Below are positions 61,156 to 64,000 of a stretch of 64,000 nt of DNA, one piece after another; position 1 is the first letter of the stretch; each line of letters begins with the position of its first letter. This stretch comes from Parabacteroides distasonis. GTDB taxonomy: Bacteria > Bacteroidota > Bacteroidia > Bacteroidales > Tannerellaceae. The notes under the pieces were generated by a model. It ran no database searches. It was given only the letters and a program-made list of their open reading frames with translations, and was not told the origin of the DNA. The stretch spans positions 83,013 to 147,012 of the forward strand of contig JAFBIR010000011.1 of the NCBI GenBank assembly GCA_021531385.1. Reading direction: 5' to 3'. Position numbers and translations under genes: made by a program.

Positions 61156-62445
61156 TCACAGGCTCCAATAACACATCTGATGAATACGTCCCCTAAAAAT
61201 TCCTTTCAGATCAGCAAAAACCACTTTGGGATTTGCCCACACCAAGAAGTCAGCCTCCTCCAAACGGCGATACGCCTCATGGGCTACGGCTAAAACAATG
61301 GCGTCATATTTACCTGACGGTCGTTCTAAAAGGTGAATACCATAAGCACGTTGTACCTCCTGCGGAGAGGCTTGCGGATCCACCACATCCACAATGGCAC
61401 CAAAGTCGTTCAACTCCGCTACGATGTCGGCCACCTTTGAGTTCCGAATATCGGAGACATTCTCTTTGAAAGTCATACCCATCACCAGCACCCGAGAACC
61501 AACAATGTTCTTTCCCTGCGAGATGATCTTCTTCACGACTTTCTTGCCAATGTAACGCCCCATGGAATCATTGACAAAACGTCCGGAGTTGATCATCTTC
61601 GGGTGATATTGCAACTCCTTAGCCTTGTGCACCAGGTAGTAAGGATCGACTCCGATGCAATGCCCGCCGACCAAACCTGGCGAGAAAGGGAGGAAATTCC
61701 ATTTCGTTCCTGCCGCTTGCAGCACATCGTACGTATTGATTCCCATTCGGTCGAACAGGATAGAAAGTTCGTTCATTAAAGCGATATTGACATCGCGCTG
61801 TGTATTCTCAATGATCTTAGCCGCCTCCGCAACTCGAATGGAAGGGGCTTGATGTAGCCCTGCCATAATCACAGCGCCATACACATGGGCAATCTCCGCC
61901 AACGCCTCCGCATCACAACCGGAGACAATTTTCACCGTATTCGTGAGCGTGTGTACCTTATCTCCGGGATTGATGCGCTCCGGCGAATAGCCAAGCTTGA
62001 AATCCACGCCTACTTTCAACCCGGAAATCTCCTCCAATAAAGGCAAACAATCCTCTTCCGTACAGCCAGGATAAACCGTAGATTCATACACCACGTAATC
62101 ACCTCGCTTCAAACAAGCCGCCACAGTGCGTGTTGCCCCCAACAAAGGATTTAAATCCGGCTCATTGTGGCTGTCAATGGGTGTCGGCACAGCAATCACA
62201 AAGAAACGAGCCTCAGCCAAACGACCCTTATCAGCAGTAAACAGGATGTCTCCCCCGACAAAAGCCTCCGAAGGCAACTCTCCACAGGGATCCTCTCCCC
62301 TGCGCATAGCAGCTAAACGCTCCTCATTGATGTCATAGCCAACCACCGAAAACCGTTTGGCAAATTCCATTGCCAAAGGCAATCCAACATAGCCCAATCC
62401 CACTACGGCCAGCTTGGCCTCTTTCTGTATCAACGCTTCAAACAT
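61156..62445 (-). CDS. nucleotide-sugar dehydrogenase (UDP-GlcNAcA/UDP-GalNAcA type)
   Basis: A 429-residue UDP-glucose/GDP-mannose dehydrogenase-family enzyme. The NAD motif LAVVGLGYVGLPLAMEFAKRF is at the N terminus, and the catalytic cysteine stands in GLVGGHCIGVDPYYL. It oxidises a nucleotide sugar to the uronic acid, probably UDP-N-acetylglucosamine or -galactosamine for capsule (similarity to WbpA/TviB types). It lies 11 bp after the nuclease gene. I prefer the start at 62445 to one 8 codons earlier. Confidence 0.9.
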   Translation of the reverse strand: MFEALIQKEAKLAVVGLGYVGLPLAMEFAKRFSVVGYDINEERLAAMRRGEDPCGELPSEAFVGGDILFTADKGRLAEARFFVIAVPTPIDSHNEPDLNPLLGATRTVAACLKRGDYVVYESTVYPGCTEEDCLPLLEEISGLKVGVDFKLGYSPERINPGDKVHTLTNTVKIVSGCDAEALAEIAHVYGAVIMAGLHQAPSIRVAEAAKIIENTQRDVNIALMNELSILFDRMGINTYDVLQAAGTKWNFLPFSPGLVGGHCIGVDPYYLVHKAKELQYHPKMINSGRFVNDSMGRYIGKKVVKKIISQGKNIVGSRVLVMGMTFKENVSDIRNSKVADIVAELNDFGAIVDVVDPQASPQEVQRAYGIHLLERPSGKYDAIVLAVAHEAYRRLEEADFLVWANPKVVFADLKGIFRGRIHQMCYWSL

Positions 62446-62456
62446 GCACTTTTCTT

Positions 62457-63536
62457 TCAAAACGACCACAAATCTGTGTGTACCGTAGCCTCCATCTGCC
62501 GCTCTTCCGCATCGGGCAAGACAGGGAAGAAATCAATCCCCGTCACCTGCTCCACACTGTCGATTGGCACCATCAACTGCCGGAGCGGAGTTGTCCCATA
62601 ATCTCGATTCTCAAAAAGGAAACCGACGCCCTCCAACCTATTGTTCACTACCATACACAGCACTTTATAGAAATGGCGGGGCACACCAACCCGATTCTTT
62701 CCCAAGCGGCTCAACTCCTCATCAGGAATCACCGGCCCAGTAGCGATCAGCACCGCCCCATTCTCTCTCGCCCACAAACGGATCTGCTCCTCCAGCTCCT
62801 TCCAGATGCCTCGGTTCAAGCCCGGTTTTTGCGGTGTGATATTGCTGAGATAGAAGGACTCACGCATCGCCTTCTCCGACCATTTCATATCGCCTGCGGG
62901 TGCCAAATGTCCGCGGTCGAAACCGGTACGGGTATAATCCTCGTTGGTGGCGGAGGCTCCCTTTACTAACGGATCCACCACAAACTTATTTTGTCTTTCC
63001 GCTTTATCACTACGGGCCTCCTTGTCGGTCAGCACGTAAGCCACCCAATTAGCGATACGATAGTCTGCATTATAAGAGACGGTATAACCTTCGTGCTGGA
63101 TCACCTGATCGGCACGTTTACGCTTGAGTTGCGGGAGCTCCGCCCCTTTCGGGAGGGGTGTGATCGAGGCTCGTTCCGCTTTCGTGCTGGAGGATGCCGT
63201 TGTCTTTTTAGAAGGCTTCGAGGTAGTAGTCACTGTTTTGGCGGTCTCCTTCGTGGAGGGTTGAGCAGGAGTTGTAGTCGCCTGTTTCTCCGGCTGCTTT
63301 GGTATCGCTTTTTGGGTAGTGTTCGATTTCGTAGATGCCTCGGCTACCGGTTTTTCCGTCACCACTTTACGAGAGGTCTCCGCCGGTTGCTGGGAGAAGC
63401 GATCATACAGATACAAACCTCCTATCCCTATCGCTAATACCGCACAGATCATCAGCAACAAGCGCCGCATCAGATCCGCCGCAAACGAAAGTTTCTTCTT
63501 CTTATTCTTAGTCGTCTTACCACTCTTTTTTGCCAT
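62457..63536 (-). CDS. membrane-anchored DNA/RNA non-specific endonuclease
   Basis: A 359-residue protein. The lysine-rich cytoplasmic start and a transmembrane helix (about 25-45, LLLMICAVLAIGIGGLYLY) lead to a Thr/Ser/Lys/Pro-rich stalk (about 50-140). The catalytic domain (about 150-359) holds the FDRGHLAPAGDMKW motif of NUC-type nucleases, and NITPQKPGLNRGIWKELE with the conserved Asn. The nuclease would face the periplasm and degrade nucleic acids there. It may be cotranscribed with the dehydrogenase gene downstream. Confidence 0.88.
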   Translation of the reverse strand: MAKKSGKTTKNKKKKLSFAADLMRRLLLMICAVLAIGIGGLYLYDRFSQQPAETSRKVVTEKPVAEASTKSNTTQKAIPKQPEKQATTTPAQPSTKETAKTVTTTSKPSKKTTASSSTKAERASITPLPKGAELPQLKRKRADQVIQHEGYTVSYNADYRIANWVAYVLTDKEARSDKAERQNKFVVDPLVKGASATNEDYTRTGFDRGHLAPAGDMKWSEKAMRESFYLSNITPQKPGLNRGIWKELEEQIRLWARENGAVLIATGPVIPDEELSRLGKNRVGVPRHFYKVLCMVVNNRLEGVGFLFENRDYGTTPLRQLMVPIDSVEQVTGIDFFPVLPDAEERQMEATVHTDLWSF

Positions 63537-63622
63537 ACGTATTATTTCGTTCATTCGAAGTGGCAAACTTACGGAAAAATATCGATTTCAGCGAGGACGA
63601 TAGAGAAAAAGCACTACCTTTG

Positions 63623-63771
63623 CATACAGAATATAAGTCGTGAACAGACGATGTATATGGGTAGCGCCAAGTCCCCGCCAGCATAGCATCACTTTACAGT
63701 AAACCTCTTTCACGCATTTGGGGCAGGAAAAGAAGGGGGTGTGTCGAAATGTACGATGCACCTCTTTTTTT
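63623..63771 (+). ncRNA. candidate small RNA
   Basis: A TACCTTTG box (63615-63622) is followed about 115 bp later by a strong terminator: GGGGTGTGTCG (63736-63746) pairs with CGATGCACCTC (63754-63764), then TTTTTTT. No credible protein lies between. The transcript would be about 145 nt on the plus strand, antisense to no gene. The -33 box is weak and no known small-RNA signature (SRP, 6S, RNase P, tmRNA) is visible. Confidence 0.5.
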
Positions 63772-63802
63772 GTTCATCACTACACAAATCGGTTCATTAT
63801 CT

Positions 63803-64000
63803 TTAAGCAGAGATCTTTTGAAGATTTCTTTGATTTATGTGTTCCCTGCACCTAAAAACAGCAGTTGTAAGCTCATAAAACAGTCTAATCAGCCAATCCA
63901 TACCCTCTTTAGCCATTTTTGCACACATCTTCTTTATATTGAAGGCAATGGCAAAGAAAGCAAAGTCCATGAGGACCTTATCCTTCCCAAAATGTCGGAA
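63803..64000 (-). CDS. IS1182-type transposase, C-terminal end (continues past the window)
   Basis: The minus strand reads FRHFGKDKVLMDFAFFAIAF...NIKKMCAKMAKEG and ends at a stop at 63803-63805. The KVLMDFAFFAIAFNIKK pattern is characteristic of the C terminus of IS1182-family DDE transposases. Only 65 residues are visible; whether the element is intact cannot be told. Confidence 0.75.
   Translation of the reverse strand, partial: FRHFGKDKVLMDFAFFAIAFNIKKMCAKMAKEGMDWLIRLFYELTTAVFRCREHINQRNLQKISA

Noticed and set aside
63623..63771. 4.5S SRP RNA
   Set aside because: The conserved asymmetric-loop motif of SRP RNA is absent.

Overview
The window looks like a chromosomal segment of a gut Bacteroidales bacterium, most probably Parabacteroides or a close relative (inference; no database search was possible). 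The signs are: promoters of the Bacteroidota type (TTTG, about 19 bp, TAnnTTTG) in front of many genes; a sodium-pumping methylmalonyl-CoA decarboxylase operon of the succinate/propionate pathway; a TonB-dependent receptor and an ExbB-ExbD-TonB set; a PorE-like OmpA/PD40 lipoprotein of the type IX secretion kind; large secreted rhamnosidases; and an OxyR with its redox cysteines.

Layout. 1-7.2 kb, mostly minus strand: gcvT, pepT, a PurF-like protein lacking the glutaminase cysteine, rpmA-rplU with a structured leader, a zinc-ribbon/FHA protein, nadK and a CBS protein. 7.2-13.2 kb: pdxJ-exbB-exbD-tonB-DJ-1 on plus, convergent with menA, then three small unknown proteins and a QueD-like protein with a zinc ribbon. 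13.3-20.5 kb: a TonB-dependent receptor and the mce-mmdA-oadG-mmdC-mmdB operon. 20.5-23.4 kb: two tRNA-His genes, folD, ffh. 23.5-33.5 kb is an accessory island: a WYL-domain protein, two tandem copies of a structured non-coding RNA with compensatory base changes, a tight operon of three dynamin-like GTPases plus a coiled-coil protein, a Sel1 protein, a 73-residue protein and a WHH/HNH-like nuclease. A GC-rich array of six 41-bp repeats closes it. 34-45.8 kb: a QueA paralogue, the PorE-like lipoprotein, a histidine phosphatase, an FAD oxidoreductase, radA, a lipoprotein with an FMN-binding fold, an isoaspartyl peptidase and a GH106 rhamnosidase. 45.9-51 kb: an outer-membrane barrel and a four-gene cluster (nucleotidyltransferase, ATP-grasp, CDP-alcohol phosphotransferase, HAD) that looks like a polar-lipid headgroup pathway. 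51-64 kb: rpiB-tkt, a GH78 rhamnosidase, topB, oxyR, a nucleotide-sugar dehydrogenase with a membrane-anchored nuclease, a candidate small RNA and the 3' end of an IS1182-type transposase.

The most interesting region is 25.4-33.5 kb. The GTPase operon carries one soluble-type dynamin with a hydrophobic paddle, one membrane-anchored coiled-coil dynamin and one further dynamin. It has no obvious promoter of its own and sits directly behind the second RNA copy. Each RNA copy has its own promoter-like box and terminator-like stem, and in each copy the strand that builds the terminator can also pair with an upstream strand. A link between the RNAs and the operon is inference only. The flanks are plain housekeeping genes, and the island is visibly AT-richer than they are, which fits horizontal acquisition.
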